Positions 24,062-33,320 of a stretch of 64,000 nt of DNA are shown here, one piece after another. Every line of letters begins with the position of its first letter. Position 1 is the first letter of the stretch. The stretch spans positions 124,001 to 188,000 of the forward strand of contig NZ_UWFN01000200.1 of the NCBI RefSeq assembly GCF_900602065.1, written 5' to 3'. The stretch is from Pseudomonas viridiflava. GTDB taxonomy: Bacteria > Pseudomonadota > Gammaproteobacteria > Pseudomonadales > Pseudomonadaceae. A model generated the notes under the pieces. It was not told the DNA's origin and searched no databases. It saw only the letters and a program-made list of their open reading frames with translations. The translations under genes were made by a program, and so were the position numbers.

Positions 24062-25735
24062 ATGACGCACGCTTCAGCAAACCGCGCACGTAGTTTGACC
24101 CGACTGGCATTGGCCTGCTCGTTGGCGATAGGCACTCTGTCGCCATTGGCGGCAATGGCCGACAGCACGTTGCGAATCGCAATGACTGCAGCGGACATTC
24201 CGCTGACCCATGGTCAGCCGGATCAAGGGTATGAGGGCAACCGCTTCACCGGGATCACGATCTTCGACTCTCTGGTGGAATGGGACCTGTCGCAGAGCGA
24301 GAAACCCAGCGCTCTGGTGCCGGGGCTGGCCACTGAATGGGCGGTCAACCCTGATGACCACACCAAGTGGATTTTCAAATTGCGTCCCGGCGTGAAATTC
24401 CATGACGGCTCGGCGTTCAATGCCGATGCGGTGGTCTGGAACGTCAACAAGGTGCTCGACAAGCAGGCGCCGCAATACGCACCGGGGCAAATCGGCGTGA
24501 CCGTCTCCCGGATGCCCACCCTGCGCAGCGCGAAGAAAATCGATGACCTGACCGTTGAGTTGACCACCAGCGAACCGGATGCGGTGCTGCCGTATAACCT
24601 GACCAACCTGTTCATGGCCTCGCCGGTGGCCTGGCAAAAAGATTTTGCCGCCGTTCCAGCAACCACCACGGATCCGGCCGAGCGCTCCAAGCAAGCCTGG
24701 ACTGCTTTCGCCAGCCATTCCTCAGGCACTGGCCCGTTCAAGATGAACCGCATGGTGCCGCGTCAGGTGCTGGTACTGGACAAGAACCCGGACTACTGGG
24801 ATGCCAAGCGCGTGCCCAAAGTTGATCGCGTGGAGTTGATCCCGTTGCCGGAAGCCAACGCCCGTACCGCTGCGTTGTTGTCTGGTCAGGTTGACTGGAT
24901 TGAAGCGCCCGCGCCGGACGCTATGGATCAGATCAAAAGCAAGGACTTCAAGATTTACTCGAACGCCCAGCCGCATCTCTGGCCTTGGCAGTTCTCCTTC
25001 GCGCCAGGCTCGCCGTGGCTGGACAAGCGTGTCCGTCAGGCCGCCAACCTGTGTCTGGACCGCAGTGAGCTGAAGGCTTATCTGGGCGGTTACATGCAGG
25101 AAGCCACGGGCACCTACGAGAAGGATTCGCCGTGGTATGGCAACCCTCAATTCAAGATCCGCTACGACCAGGAAGCCGCGCAGAAACTGATGACTGAGGC
25201 GGGCTACAGCAAGGCCAAGCCGATCAAGGTCAAGGTCCTGACCTCGGCATCCGGTTCAGGGCAGATGCAGCCGTTGCCGATGAACGAATACATCCAGCAG
25301 AGCCTCAAGGGCTGCTACTTCGATGTTGAAATTGCCGTCACCGAGTGGAACACGCTGTTCAGTGGCTGGCGTCTGGGTGCCAAGGATCCTGCTGCGCAGG
25401 GCGCTAACGCGATCAACGTCAGTGCGGCCGTCATGGACCCGTATTTCGGCATGGTGCGCTTTGCCAGCGAGAAGGCGTTCCCGCCGGTTTCCAACAACTG
25501 GGGCTATTTTGCCAACCCGGAAGTCGAGAAGCTGATTACCACCGTGCGCAACTCTTTCGACCCTAAAGCGCTGGATGAAGCCGCCGGCAAGCTCAATGCT
25601 GCCATCGTCGATGAAGCGCCTTTCCTGTACGTCGCTCACGACGTAGGCCCGCGTGCCATCTCCCCGAAAATCAAGGGCGTGGTGCCGGCGCAGAGCTGGT
25701 TCATCGACTTGACGCTGGTCTCCAAACAGGACTGA
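24062..25735 (+). CDS. Dipeptide/oligopeptide-type ABC transporter substrate-binding protein
   Basis: A 557-residue periplasmic protein of the SBP_bac_5 (DppA/OppA) family with a signal peptide ending at AAMA-DSTL. Conserved elements are NRFTGITIFDSLVEWD, LRPGVKFHDGSAFNADAVVW, SGTGPFKM and the DPYFGMVRFAS segment. The family carries peptides, but members also carry glutathione, nickel chelates or opines. It is followed by matching permeases, ATPases, an amidase and a carbamoylase-like hydrolase, suggesting an amide or peptide-like ligand (inference). Confidence 0.9.
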   Translation: MTHASANRARSLTRLALACSLAIGTLSPLAAMADSTLRIAMTAADIPLTHGQPDQGYEGNRFTGITIFDSLVEWDLSQSEKPSALVPGLATEWAVNPDDHTKWIFKLRPGVKFHDGSAFNADAVVWNVNKVLDKQAPQYAPGQIGVTVSRMPTLRSAKKIDDLTVELTTSEPDAVLPYNLTNLFMASPVAWQKDFAAVPATTTDPAERSKQAWTAFASHSSGTGPFKMNRMVPRQVLVLDKNPDYWDAKRVPKVDRVELIPLPEANARTAALLSGQVDWIEAPAPDAMDQIKSKDFKIYSNAQPHLWPWQFSFAPGSPWLDKRVRQAANLCLDRSELKAYLGGYMQEATGTYEKDSPWYGNPQFKIRYDQEAAQKLMTEAGYSKAKPIKVKVLTSASGSGQMQPLPMNEYIQQSLKGCYFDVEIAVTEWNTLFSGWRLGAKDPAAQGANAINVSAAVMDPYFGMVRFASEKAFPPVSNNWGYFANPEVEKLITTVRNSFDPKALDEAAGKLNAAIVDEAPFLYVAHDVGPRAISPKIKGVVPAQSWFIDLTLVSKQD

Positions 25736-25778
25736 GAAGCCTGAGACCTTCAGCCGGTCCTACAGGATTGCGCAGAAC

Positions 25779-25870
25779 CTGTGGGAGCGAGGCTTGCCCG
25801 CGATGCATGAGACGCATCTGGAAGACATACCGCGTCCTCGTTTATCGCGAGCAAGCTCTGCTCCCACATA
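25779..25870. repeat. REP/REPIN inverted repeat inside the peptide transporter operon
   Basis: Arms CTGTGGGAGCGAGGCTTGCC and, inverted, CGCGAGCAAGCTCTGCTCCC around a loop of about 40 bases. It lies between the binding-protein gene and the first permease gene, a place where such hairpins can uncouple high binding-protein expression from the membrane components. Confidence 0.85.
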
Positions 25871-25891
25871 AAAACCGTGTGAGGCGACCTT

Positions 25892-26845
25892 ATGCTTTCC
25901 TATATCTTGCGGCGCATTCTGCTGGCGACGCCTATTCTGCTGGGCGTTGCGCTGGTGTGTTTCATGCTCGTGCAAATGGCGCCCGGCGATCCACTGGTGT
26001 CGGTGATGCCGCCGGACGCTTCCGAAGCGTTGCGTACGCAGTTGATCCAGGCCTATGGATTCGACAAACCGCTGCCAGTGCAATTCGGCCTGTGGCTGTG
26101 GCATGCAGTCCATGGTGATCTGGGCATGTCGATTGCCAGTGGCCGCCCGGTAACCGCTGAAGTGCTCGGCGCAGTGGGGTATTCCCTGCGGCTCGCGCTG
26201 CTGGCGACCCTGATCGGTTTTGTCCTTGGCAGCCTGTTCGGCTTCGTCGGTGGTTATTTTCAGGACAGCTGGCTGGACCGTGTGGCGTCCGCCATTTCTG
26301 CGGTGGGCGTCAGCGTGCCGCATTACTGGCTCGGCATGTTGATGGTCATCATCTTCTCTTCGCAACTGGGCTGGCTGCCCGCGACCGGTGGCGGGCCTCT
26401 GGGTCAGGCCGCATGGGCGTGGGACTGGGCGCATCTGCAATTCATGATCCTGCCAGCCATCACCTTGTCGGTCATCCCGACAGGCATCATCGCGCGAACC
26501 GTGCGGGCTCAGGTCGCTGAGACGCTGGCTCAGGAGTTCATCATTGGCCTGCGTGCCAAGGGCCTGAGTGAATGGGGCCTGTTCCGCCATGTCGTGAAAA
26601 ACGCTGCGCCCACAGCAATGGCGGTCATGGGCTTGCAGATTGGCTACCTGATGGGCGGATCGATTCTGGTCGAGACCGTGTTCGCATGGCCTGGCACCGG
26701 TTTGCTGCTCAATTCGGCGATTTTCCAGCGTGACCTGCCGTTGCTGCAGGGCACGATCTGGGTGCTGGCGCTGTTTTTCGTGGCACTCAATCTGCTGGTG
26801 GACATCCTGCAGACGTTGCTCGATCCACGTATCAAAAGGGGCTGA
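25892..26845 (+). CDS. Dipeptide-type ABC transporter permease (DppB-like)
   Basis: A 317-residue inner-membrane permease of the DppB/OppB family. It begins MLSYILRRILLATPILLGVA, has the conserved MAPGDPL segment, and carries the ATPase-contacting EAA loop near GLRAKGLSEWGLFRHVVKNA. The C-terminal VFAWPGTGLLL is also family-typical. Two bases separate its stop from the next permease start. Confidence 0.92.
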   Translation: MLSYILRRILLATPILLGVALVCFMLVQMAPGDPLVSVMPPDASEALRTQLIQAYGFDKPLPVQFGLWLWHAVHGDLGMSIASGRPVTAEVLGAVGYSLRLALLATLIGFVLGSLFGFVGGYFQDSWLDRVASAISAVGVSVPHYWLGMLMVIIFSSQLGWLPATGGGPLGQAAWAWDWAHLQFMILPAITLSVIPTGIIARTVRAQVAETLAQEFIIGLRAKGLSEWGLFRHVVKNAAPTAMAVMGLQIGYLMGGSILVETVFAWPGTGLLLNSAIFQRDLPLLQGTIWVLALFFVALNLLVDILQTLLDPRIKRG

Positions 26846-26847
26846 GC

Positions 26848-27741
26848 ATGAACCTGTCGATATTACGACCGGCTGCACCGGTCATTGCCCCCGTAGAAAG
26901 CTCGCCGGGCTACTGGAGCGAAGTGTTCGGCCGCGTGCGCCGCGATCCGGTGGCGTTATTCGTGGGCACGATCATCTTCGTATTACTGCTGCTGGCGGTG
27001 TTCGGCCCCTGGATCGTACCGGGTGATGCGTTCACCACTTCGATGTTCAAACGCCTCAAGCCTATTGGTACCGAGGGGTTCCCGCTGGGCACTGACGAAC
27101 TGGGCCGCGATTTGCTCTCGCGCTTGATGCTGGGCGCACGTTTGTCGCTGTTCATGGGCATCACGCCGGTGGTCTTTGCGTTTTTCATCGGTGGCGCGAT
27201 CGGTGTGATTGCCGGTTACTTCGGCGGCTGGCTGAACAGCCTGATCATGCGCACGGTGGATGTGTTCTACGCATTCCCCTCTGTACTGCTGGCGATCGCT
27301 TTCTCGGGCGCGCTAGGTGCCGGGGTCAACAACGCGTTGTTGTCACTGACACTGGTGTTCGTACCGCAGGTGGCGAGGATCGCCGAAAGCGTGACCACCC
27401 AGGTGCGCAACCGGGACTACATCGAAGCCGCGCGGGCCTCGGGAGCGGGTTCATTCACGATTATCCGCACTCAGGTACTGGGCAACGTCCTGGGACCGAT
27501 TTTTGTGTTCACCACCGGGCTGATTTCGGTGTCGATGATCCTCGCTTCAGGTCTGTCCTTTCTGGGCCTTGGGGTGACGCCGCCGGAGCCGGAGTGGGGC
27601 TTGATGCTCAACACATTGCGTACGGCCATTTATACCCAGCCGCTGGTTTCGGCGTTGCCGGGAGCGATGATTTTCATCACTTCGATTTCTTTCAACGTGC
27701 TCGCCGATCGTTTACGTGCGGCCATGGCAATCAGGAGCTGA
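26848..27741 (+). CDS. Dipeptide-type ABC transporter permease (DppC-like)
   Basis: A 297-residue permease of the DppC/OppC family. Characteristic segments are FPLGTDELGRDLLSRLMLGA, the EAA loop YIEAARASGAGSFTIIRTQV and LSFLGLGVTPPEPEWGLML. It should form the channel with the preceding permease. It is directly followed, two bases later, by the first ATPase gene. Confidence 0.93.
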   Translation: MNLSILRPAAPVIAPVESSPGYWSEVFGRVRRDPVALFVGTIIFVLLLLAVFGPWIVPGDAFTTSMFKRLKPIGTEGFPLGTDELGRDLLSRLMLGARLSLFMGITPVVFAFFIGGAIGVIAGYFGGWLNSLIMRTVDVFYAFPSVLLAIAFSGALGAGVNNALLSLTLVFVPQVARIAESVTTQVRNRDYIEAARASGAGSFTIIRTQVLGNVLGPIFVFTTGLISVSMILASGLSFLGLGVTPPEPEWGLMLNTLRTAIYTQPLVSALPGAMIFITSISFNVLADRLRAAMAIRS

Positions 27742-27743
27742 CG

Positions 27744-28787
27744 ATGACCAAGCGCGATATTGGCGGTCCAGCGCAGCCACTGCTGAAAGTGGAAAAACTG
27801 GTCAAGCATTTTCCGGTCAAGGGGGCGCTGGGCAAACGCAGCGTGGTCCGGGCGGTGGATGGCATCAACTTCGTTGTTCATAAAGGCGAGACGCTCGGCG
27901 TGGTCGGCGAGTCGGGCTGCGGTAAATCGACCACCGCGCGACTATTGATGCAGTTGATTGAGCACGACAGTGGCGAACTGGTTTTTGATGCCATGACTGT
28001 TGGCGGTCACCAACTGCCGTTACGCGATTACCGCCGTCAGGTGCAGATGGTCTTTCAGGACAGCTATTCGTCGCTTAACCCGCGCCTGACCATGGAACAG
28101 TCGGTGGCGTTTGGTCCTTCGGTGCATGGGGTTAGCCAAAAGGATTCATTACTTCGCGCCCGGGATCTTTTGGGGCGGGTAGGGTTGGAGCCAACCCGTT
28201 TTGCCGGTCGATATGCCCACGAACTTTCCGGCGGGCAGCGCCAGCGGGTGAACATCGCCCGCGCGCTGGCGGTCGATCCACGGCTGGTGATTCTCGACGA
28301 AGCGGTCTCGGCGCTGGACAAGTCAGTAGAGGCTCAGGTGCTGAACCTGCTACTGGATCTCAAGGACAGCCTGCAACTGACGTATGTGTTCATCAGCCAT
28401 GACTTGCACGTGGTGCGTTACCTGTCCGACCGGATCATGGTCATGTATCTGGGCGAGATCGTTGAAATCGGCCCTGCGGAGGCCTTGTTCTCCGACGCGC
28501 AGCACCCGTACACACAGGCGCTGCTGACCTCCATGCCGTCTATGGATCCGGCGCATCGCACGTTGATTTCGCCGCTTTCCGGTGACCCGCCCAGCCCGAT
28601 CAATCCTCCATCCGGCTGCCGGTTCCACACTCGCTGCCCTCATGCAGAGGCGATCTGTGGACAGACCGCACCGTTGCTGACCGAGACCGGCGCGGGGCAT
28701 CAGGCGGCGTGCCTGATGGTTCAGCCGGGGGCAGGGCACAGCCGCAGCCCTTCTGCGCAACTGATTCACAGAGGAGCACAGGCATGA
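27744..28787 (+). CDS. Dipeptide-type ABC transporter ATP-binding protein (first)
   Basis: A 347-residue ATPase of the DppF/OppF group. Walker A is GESGCGKST, the Q-loop is MVFQDSYSSLNPR, the signature is LSGGQRQRVNIARAL and Walker B is LVILDEAVSALD. The C-terminal oligopeptide-transporter extension with a cysteine cluster (CRFHTRCPHAEAIC) is present. ATG 27744 follows CAGGAG; the longer upstream reading overlaps the permease and is rejected. The stop overlaps the next ATPase by four bases. Confidence 0.92.
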   Translation: MTKRDIGGPAQPLLKVEKLVKHFPVKGALGKRSVVRAVDGINFVVHKGETLGVVGESGCGKSTTARLLMQLIEHDSGELVFDAMTVGGHQLPLRDYRRQVQMVFQDSYSSLNPRLTMEQSVAFGPSVHGVSQKDSLLRARDLLGRVGLEPTRFAGRYAHELSGGQRQRVNIARALAVDPRLVILDEAVSALDKSVEAQVLNLLLDLKDSLQLTYVFISHDLHVVRYLSDRIMVMYLGEIVEIGPAEALFSDAQHPYTQALLTSMPSMDPAHRTLISPLSGDPPSPINPPSGCRFHTRCPHAEAICGQTAPLLTETGAGHQAACLMVQPGAGHSRSPSAQLIHRGAQA

Positions 28788-29791
28788 GCGAACAACCCAT
28801 GGTTGCCGTGCGTGACCTCAAAGTCCGTTTCAAGCGAGGTGGGCAGACGTTATCGGCGGTCAACGGCGTCAGCCTGCAAGTGGCTCGCGGTGAAGTGCTG
28901 GCGCTGATCGGTGAGTCCGGCTCTGGCAAGAGCGTGACCTTGCGCGCACTGATGCGCCTGCATTCGGAGCGTTCCACTACCATTGAAGGGCAAATCGATA
29001 TCGCCGGGCAGGACTTGATGAAACTGTCCCGCAGTCAATTGCAGGCGATGCGGGGTCCTGTCGCGTCGATGATTTTTCAGGAGCCATTGCTCGCGCTGGA
29101 TCCTGTTTACACCATTGGCCAGCAGATCGTCGAAGCGCTGCGTCGGCACCGCCCCATGTCCAAAACTGAAGCCCGGGCGGCGGCTCTGGAGGCGCTGCGC
29201 AGTGTGCGCATTCCAAGCCCTGAACAGCGCCTGGACGCTTACCCGCACGAGATGTCCGGCGGTATGCGCCAGCGGGCAATGATCGCTCTGGCGTTGGCGT
29301 GCAAGCCGCAGATTTTGCTCGCAGACGAACCCACGACCGCCCTGGACGCCACGGTGCAGATTCAGATTCTGATCCTGTTGCGCGAGCTGCAGCAGGCCCT
29401 TGGCTTGTCGATCATCTTCGTCACCCATGACATTGGCGCGGCGGTGGAAGTGGCGGACCGGGTCGCGGTGATGTACGGCGGGCGTATCGTCGAGCAGGCG
29501 CCACTGGCCGAGTTGCTTGAGAACCCTCAGCACCCCTACACCCGAGTGTTGCTTGGCACGCGACCCAAAGACGGGCTGCGCAAAGGCGAGCGTCTGGTGA
29601 GTATTCCCGGTGCGCCGCCGGACCTGGCCAACCTGCCGGCGGGCTGCGCGTTCGCACCGCGTTGCCCGCGAGCGAGCGATGTCTGTCGCAGCGAAGTCCC
29701 GCCCATCGAAGAGCTTCTTGCCGAGCACACCGTGAGTTGCCATCACTGGAATCAGGCACCCGTTCATTCTGTTTGTGAGTCCATGACATGA
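28784..29791 (+). CDS. Dipeptide-type ABC transporter ATP-binding protein (second)
   Basis: A 335-residue ATPase of the DppD/OppD group. Walker A is GESGSGKSV (with valine after the serine), the Q-loop is [13 protein letters not shown], the signature is [15 protein letters not shown] and Walker B is [13 protein letters not shown]. The C-terminal cysteine-containing segment is [17 protein letters not shown] 28784 is used because it gives an ATGA overlap with the previous gene and follows GAGGAG. It also overlaps the amidase gene by four bases, so the enzyme is made together with the transporter. Confidence 0.92.
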   Translation: MSEQPMVAVRDLKVRFKRGGQTLSAVNGVSLQVARGEVLALIGESGSGKSVTLRALMRLHSERSTTIEGQIDIAGQDLMKLSRSQLQAMRGPVASMIFQEPLLALDPVYTIGQQIVEALRRHRPMSKTEARAAALEALRSVRIPSPEQRLDAYPHEMSGGMRQRAMIALALACKPQILLADEPTTALDATVQIQILILLRELQQALGLSIIFVTHDIGAAVEVADRVAVMYGGRIVEQAPLAELLENPQHPYTRVLLGTRPKDGLRKGERLVSIPGAPPDLANLPAGCAFAPRCPRASDVCRSEVPPIEELLAEHTVSCHHWNQAPVHSVCESMT

Positions 29792-30975
29792 CCGATTCTG
29801 CTTTCGCTTTGATGCCTTATCCCTATGTAAACGTGCCGCGTGCGGCCAGTGGTCCGTTGGCGGGTTACACGTTCGCCGCCAAGGATCTGTTTGATGTGGC
29901 GGGTTACCCCACTGGCGGTGGCAATCCCCATGTGTTGGCGATGTCCGGCATCAAGACTGTCACCGCACCCATCATCCAGCGCTTGCTGGACGCGGGTGCG
30001 GAGCTGGTGGGCAAGGCGCACACCAATGAAATGGCGTTCTCGATGAGTGGCAAAAACGCCCATTACGGTACGCCGCGTAACGGTGCTGCCCATGACCGGA
30101 TACCCGGTGGCTCGTCTTCAGGCTCGGCATCGGCGGTCTCCAATGGCTTGTGCGATTTCGCGATGGGCAGTGACACCGGTGGGTCGGTCCGTACTCCGGC
30201 CAGCTATTGCGGGCTATACGGTTTACGCCCGAGTCATGGCAGGGTATCGCTGGCCAAGACTCAGGCGCTGTGCGAAAGCATGGACACCGCAGGGTATTTC
30301 GCCCGTGACGCCAAGGTGTTCGGTCTGGTCGGGGAATGCCTGTTGGGCGAGGACCCGGCGCCGCTGCCGGAGGTGCCGCAACTGGTGATCAGCGAGGCGC
30401 TTTTTGGTCTTTTGCCCTCAGCCTCTCTGGATGCACTGGCACCCGCGATTGCGCAAATCAGCGCCTGCTGCGGGCCGCTCGCAAAACTTGAAGGCGAACT
30501 ACCCTCTCTAAACGACGCCTATTGGGCGTTTCGCTACATTCAAGGTCGTGAAGCCTGGCAGGCCCAAGGCGAATTGATCGAGCGTGAAGGTTTAGCGTTG
30601 GGGCCTGACGTTGCCGCACGTTTCGCCTGGTCCAAAGCCGTGACTGATGAGCAGTACAACGAGGCCTGCGCCTTGCGCGAACGCTTCGCCGAGACGTGGA
30701 AAGCGTTGCTGGGTGAGCGTGTGCTGGTTATGCCGACTGTTCCCGACATCGCGCCGCTGCTGATTGCCAAAGACGAAGAAATCGAAGAAACCCGACGCAT
30801 TTCCCATCATCTGCTGGCTATTTCCGTGTTGTGCAAAACCCCGCAACTGACCATGCCGCTGGTCACGAAAGACGGTGTGCCGCTGGGCATCTCGCTGATG
30901 GGGCCGGCAGGCAGTGATTTGAGTCTGGTGAAGCTGGCGGTGAAGATCGCCGCGGCGCACCAGACCGTCGTCTAG
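29788..30975 (+). CDS. Amidase-signature family hydrolase
   Basis: A 395-residue amidase-signature enzyme with the Ser-cisSer-Lys triad in place: K32 (AAKDLFDVAG), S109 (GGSSSGSA) and nucleophile S133 (DTGGSVRTPAS), 24 residues apart as in fatty acid amide hydrolase. These cytoplasmic enzymes cleave carboxamides such as indoleacetamide, malonamide or allophanate. The four-base overlap with the transporter ATPase indicates it acts on the imported compound. It is shorter than typical 450-500-residue amidases, close in size to AtzF-like or plant-type AMI1 forms. Substrate not predictable. Confidence 0.85.
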   Translation: MTDSAFALMPYPYVNVPRAASGPLAGYTFAAKDLFDVAGYPTGGGNPHVLAMSGIKTVTAPIIQRLLDAGAELVGKAHTNEMAFSMSGKNAHYGTPRNGAAHDRIPGGSSSGSASAVSNGLCDFAMGSDTGGSVRTPASYCGLYGLRPSHGRVSLAKTQALCESMDTAGYFARDAKVFGLVGECLLGEDPAPLPEVPQLVISEALFGLLPSASLDALAPAIAQISACCGPLAKLEGELPSLNDAYWAFRYIQGREAWQAQGELIEREGLALGPDVAARFAWSKAVTDEQYNEACALRERFAETWKALLGERVLVMPTVPDIAPLLIAKDEEIEETRRISHHLLAISVLCKTPQLTMPLVTKDGVPLGISLMGPAGSDLSLVKLAVKIAAAHQTVV

Positions 30976-30987
30976 CCAGCATTGGAT

Positions 30988-31061
30988 CTGTAGGAGCTGC
31001 CGAAGGCTGCGATAGCGGTGTATCGGGATAATTGCTTCGCAGCCTTCGGCAGCTCCTACAG
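30988..31061. repeat. REP/REPIN inverted repeat
   Basis: Arms CTGTAGGAGCTGCCGAAGGC and TTCGCAGCCTTCGGCAGCTC, with a loop of about 22 bases, between the amidase and carbamoylase-like genes. Confidence 0.9.
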
Positions 31062-31113
31062 AGCGTGTGTTTGCAAATCAGAAAGTCAGTGCCCAAAAGA
31101 TTGGAGAATCACC

Positions 31114-32379
31114 ATGAACACCCCGTTCACCTCGACAACATTGCTTACCTCCAATGCACCGCTGATCAACAGCGAGCGTCTTTGGCAATCATTGATGGAT
31201 CTGGCCCGGATCGGTGCCACGGCCAAAGGCGGTGTTTGTCGTCTTGCGTTGACTGACCTTGATCGGCAAGCACGTGACCTGTTCGTCAAATGGTGCGAAG
31301 AAGCGGGTTGTACGGTCAGTGTGGATGCAATCGGTAACATCTTTGCCCGCCGTCCGGGTCGTAACCCCGAACGTGCACCCGTGATGACCGGAAGCCATAT
31401 CGATACTCAGCCCACCGGCGGCAAGTTCGACGGTTGCTTTGGGGTGATGGCGGGACTGGAGGTGATTCGTACCCTTAACGACCTCGGGCTGGAAACCGAG
31501 GCGCCAGTGGAAGTTGTGGTGTGGACCAACGAGGAGGGCTCGCGCTTTCCACCGTGCATGATGGGTTCGGGGGTGTTCGCAGGCCAACTGGATCTCGCAG
31601 ACACGCTGCTCAAGCGAGACGAGCAGGGCCTGGTTGTCGGCGAAGAACTGCAGCGTATTGGCTACGCAGGCAGCAGGGCGGTGCTGGGGCACCCGGTCGG
31701 TGCGTACTTCGAAGCGCACATCGAGCAGGGACCCATTCTCGAAGATCAACGCAAAACGATTGGCGTGGTCATGGGTTGCCTGGGGCAGAAGTGGTTTGAC
31801 CTGACGCTCACTGGCGTCGAAGCGCATGCCGGGCCTACCCCGATGTCCTTGCGCAAGGATGCCTTGGTGGGTGCAGCGCAGGTGGTGAGCGCGGTCAATC
31901 GTATCGCTTTGCAAAGCCAGCCCCACGCCTGCGGCACCGTGGGTTGCCTGAATATCCATCCGGGTTCGCGTAACGTAATCCCTGGCGAAGTGAAGATGAC
32001 TATCGACTTCCGCCACCTCCAGGCTGACAAACTGCAAGCCATGGTTGATGACCTGCAGCAGGTCATTGAAAGCACCTGCTCGCAACACGGCCTGACCTGG
32101 CAATTGACGCCGACCGCAGACTTCCCGCCGCTGGACTTCGACGACCTCTGTGTCGATGCCGTACGCCAAGGGGCGGCGCAACTGGGACTGAGCCATATGG
32201 ACATTGTCAGCGGCGCAGGGCACGACGCGATTTTCATCGCTGAGCTGGGTCCTGCGGGAATGATCTTCGTTCCGTGCGAAGGCGGTATCAGCCACAACGA
32301 GATCGAAAACGCGACTCCGGAAGATCTCGCGGCGGGTTGCGCGGTATTGCTGAGAGCAATGGTAAGTGCCGCTCAATAA
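31114..32379 (+). CDS. M20-family N-carbamoylase / allantoate amidohydrolase-like enzyme
   Basis: A 421-residue Zn-dependent hydrolase of the M20/hydantoinase-carbamoylase group, which cleaves N-carbamoyl amino acids, ureidopropionate or allantoate with release of ammonia and CO2. Metal-site motifs are GSHIDTQPTGGKFDGCFGVM, WTNEEGSRFPP and the C-terminal SGAGHDAIF; the dimerisation lid contains VEAHAGPTPM. ATG 31114 lies behind GGAGAATC; the longer reading begins in the REP. It completes a transporter-amidase-hydrolase set for use of an amide or ureido compound (inference). Confidence 0.87.
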   Translation: MNTPFTSTTLLTSNAPLINSERLWQSLMDLARIGATAKGGVCRLALTDLDRQARDLFVKWCEEAGCTVSVDAIGNIFARRPGRNPERAPVMTGSHIDTQPTGGKFDGCFGVMAGLEVIRTLNDLGLETEAPVEVVVWTNEEGSRFPPCMMGSGVFAGQLDLADTLLKRDEQGLVVGEELQRIGYAGSRAVLGHPVGAYFEAHIEQGPILEDQRKTIGVVMGCLGQKWFDLTLTGVEAHAGPTPMSLRKDALVGAAQVVSAVNRIALQSQPHACGTVGCLNIHPGSRNVIPGEVKMTIDFRHLQADKLQAMVDDLQQVIESTCSQHGLTWQLTPTADFPPLDFDDLCVDAVRQGAAQLGLSHMDIVSGAGHDAIFIAELGPAGMIFVPCEGGISHNEIENATPEDLAAGCAVLLRAMVSAAQ

Positions 32380-32403
32380 TATTCTGGTTTTCCATCCATA
32401 AAG

Positions 32404-32435
32404 GACATTGCTGGAGTTGAAGAGCCGGCAATGTC
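32404..32435 (+). terminator. Possible terminator after the hydrolase gene
   Basis: GACATTGC (32404-32411) and GCAATGTC (32428-32435) pair around a 16-base loop that itself has GG/CC pairing. A T-rich stretch (TCGTTATTTC) follows. It is 25 bases after the stop codon. Confidence 0.5.
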
Positions 32436-32533
32436 TCGTTATTTCATTGCAGTAACTTATAAAAAAACGAATATATCTATTCGCGATTATCGCTATAACA
32501 ATAACTTCAAATGAGGGGGTTTAATCAATTCAG

Positions 32534-33019
32534 TCAATTCAAACGCGAGGTCACGAAGATCAGGCGTAACGTCGCCAATGCAATGGCTTCGGCCTCGCCC
32601 TTGATATCTTCGAGCTGGGTGCGCCTGCTATCACCTTTGCCTGATTCAGTGCTGGCGTCTGCCAGCCGACTGATCTGATACAAGTCAGTGGTGATACCGT
32701 GCAAGTTGGTCTGCAGGCGCTCAATCAGGCTGTCCATGCGATCGATGCCCTGCGAGCCGTCGCGCACAGGCAGATACGCGGACAGTTCGTCGACTCCAGA
32801 CTCCTTCTTGATGAGAGGCAAACGAAGGCCAGTCACTACATAGGCTACATCGATACCGCCTTTGGCGATTCGGGACAGATAATCGGCTCTGGGGTATCGC
32901 AAGCCATTTTCGTAATTGCCTTGCGCATTGGTTTCAACACCGCCAATTGAGCCCAGCGCGCTTTGGGACAGTTTGAGGCGCAGGCGTTCTTCTTTCAGAC
33001 GTTGACCGATGTGAGTCAT
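32534..33019 (-). CDS. XRE-type helix-turn-helix regulator
   Basis: A 161-residue protein with an N-terminal HTH_3 domain (residues about 5-60: IGQRLKEERLRLKLSQSALG, YENGLRYPRADYLSRIAKGG). The remaining hundred residues are charged and partly helical (IDRMDSLIERLQTNLHGITT), perhaps for dimerisation or a ligand. The domain order resembles phage-type or P. syringae/P. fluorescens XRE regulators. Nothing nearby shows its target; an inverted repeat ACCGGA-n8-TCCGGT at 33126-33145 upstream is a possible autoregulatory site. Confidence 0.75.
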   Translation of the reverse strand: MTHIGQRLKEERLRLKLSQSALGSIGGVETNAQGNYENGLRYPRADYLSRIAKGGIDVAYVVTGLRLPLIKKESGVDELSAYLPVRDGSQGIDRMDSLIERLQTNLHGITTDLYQISRLADASTESGKGDSRRTQLEDIKGEAEAIALATLRLIFVTSRLN

Positions 33020-33320
33020 GGCGGTTTTCCGAGCAGTTATTCATCAGGATTGCCACGCCTGAGGGCGGCAACTTGTCAGGGGTGAATATAACTAATCCAG
33101 ATTCACAGCAAAGATAATGAAATCAACCGGATATGAGAGTCCGGTGGCTTTACGCTACCCAAAGAATGTTAACAATACAGCTTATCGAAACTCAAGGGGA
33201 TCCCAAAACGCTAATTGGTGGGGCGATAGTTTCAATCGGATGTGTAAACGATAAGCATGCATCGCAATCGATGCCATAAGCAGCGGCCCACTGAGGGGGC
33301 CGCGAAGGGAGTTCAGCGTA
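33020..33320. other. Intergenic region between XRE gene and pqi operon
   Basis: About 300 bases without a gene. It contains the inverted repeat ACCGGA/TCCGGT (33126-33145) and a GC-rich hairpin at 33283-33303. The rest shows nothing clear. Confidence 0.5.
33283..33303 (-). terminator. GC-rich hairpin downstream of pqiC
   Basis: GCGGCCC and GGGCCGC pair around a 7-base loop 18 bases beyond the pqiC stop. No U-run follows on the minus strand, so intrinsic termination would be weak. Confidence 0.45.

Noticed and set aside
25760..26878. Minus-strand reading frame of 372 codons opposite the DppB-like permease
   Set aside because: Gln/His/Arg-rich composition typical of the antisense of a membrane protein; it spans the REP element.
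31189..32376. Minus-strand reading frame of 395 codons opposite the carbamoylase-like hydrolase
   Set aside because: The hydrolase frame has intact metal-binding motifs; the antisense frame has none.
32468..32483. CGAATA-TATC-TATTCG inverted repeat as an operator
   Set aside because: It lies at the 3' side of both neighbouring genes, and AT-rich symmetry of this size can occur by chance.
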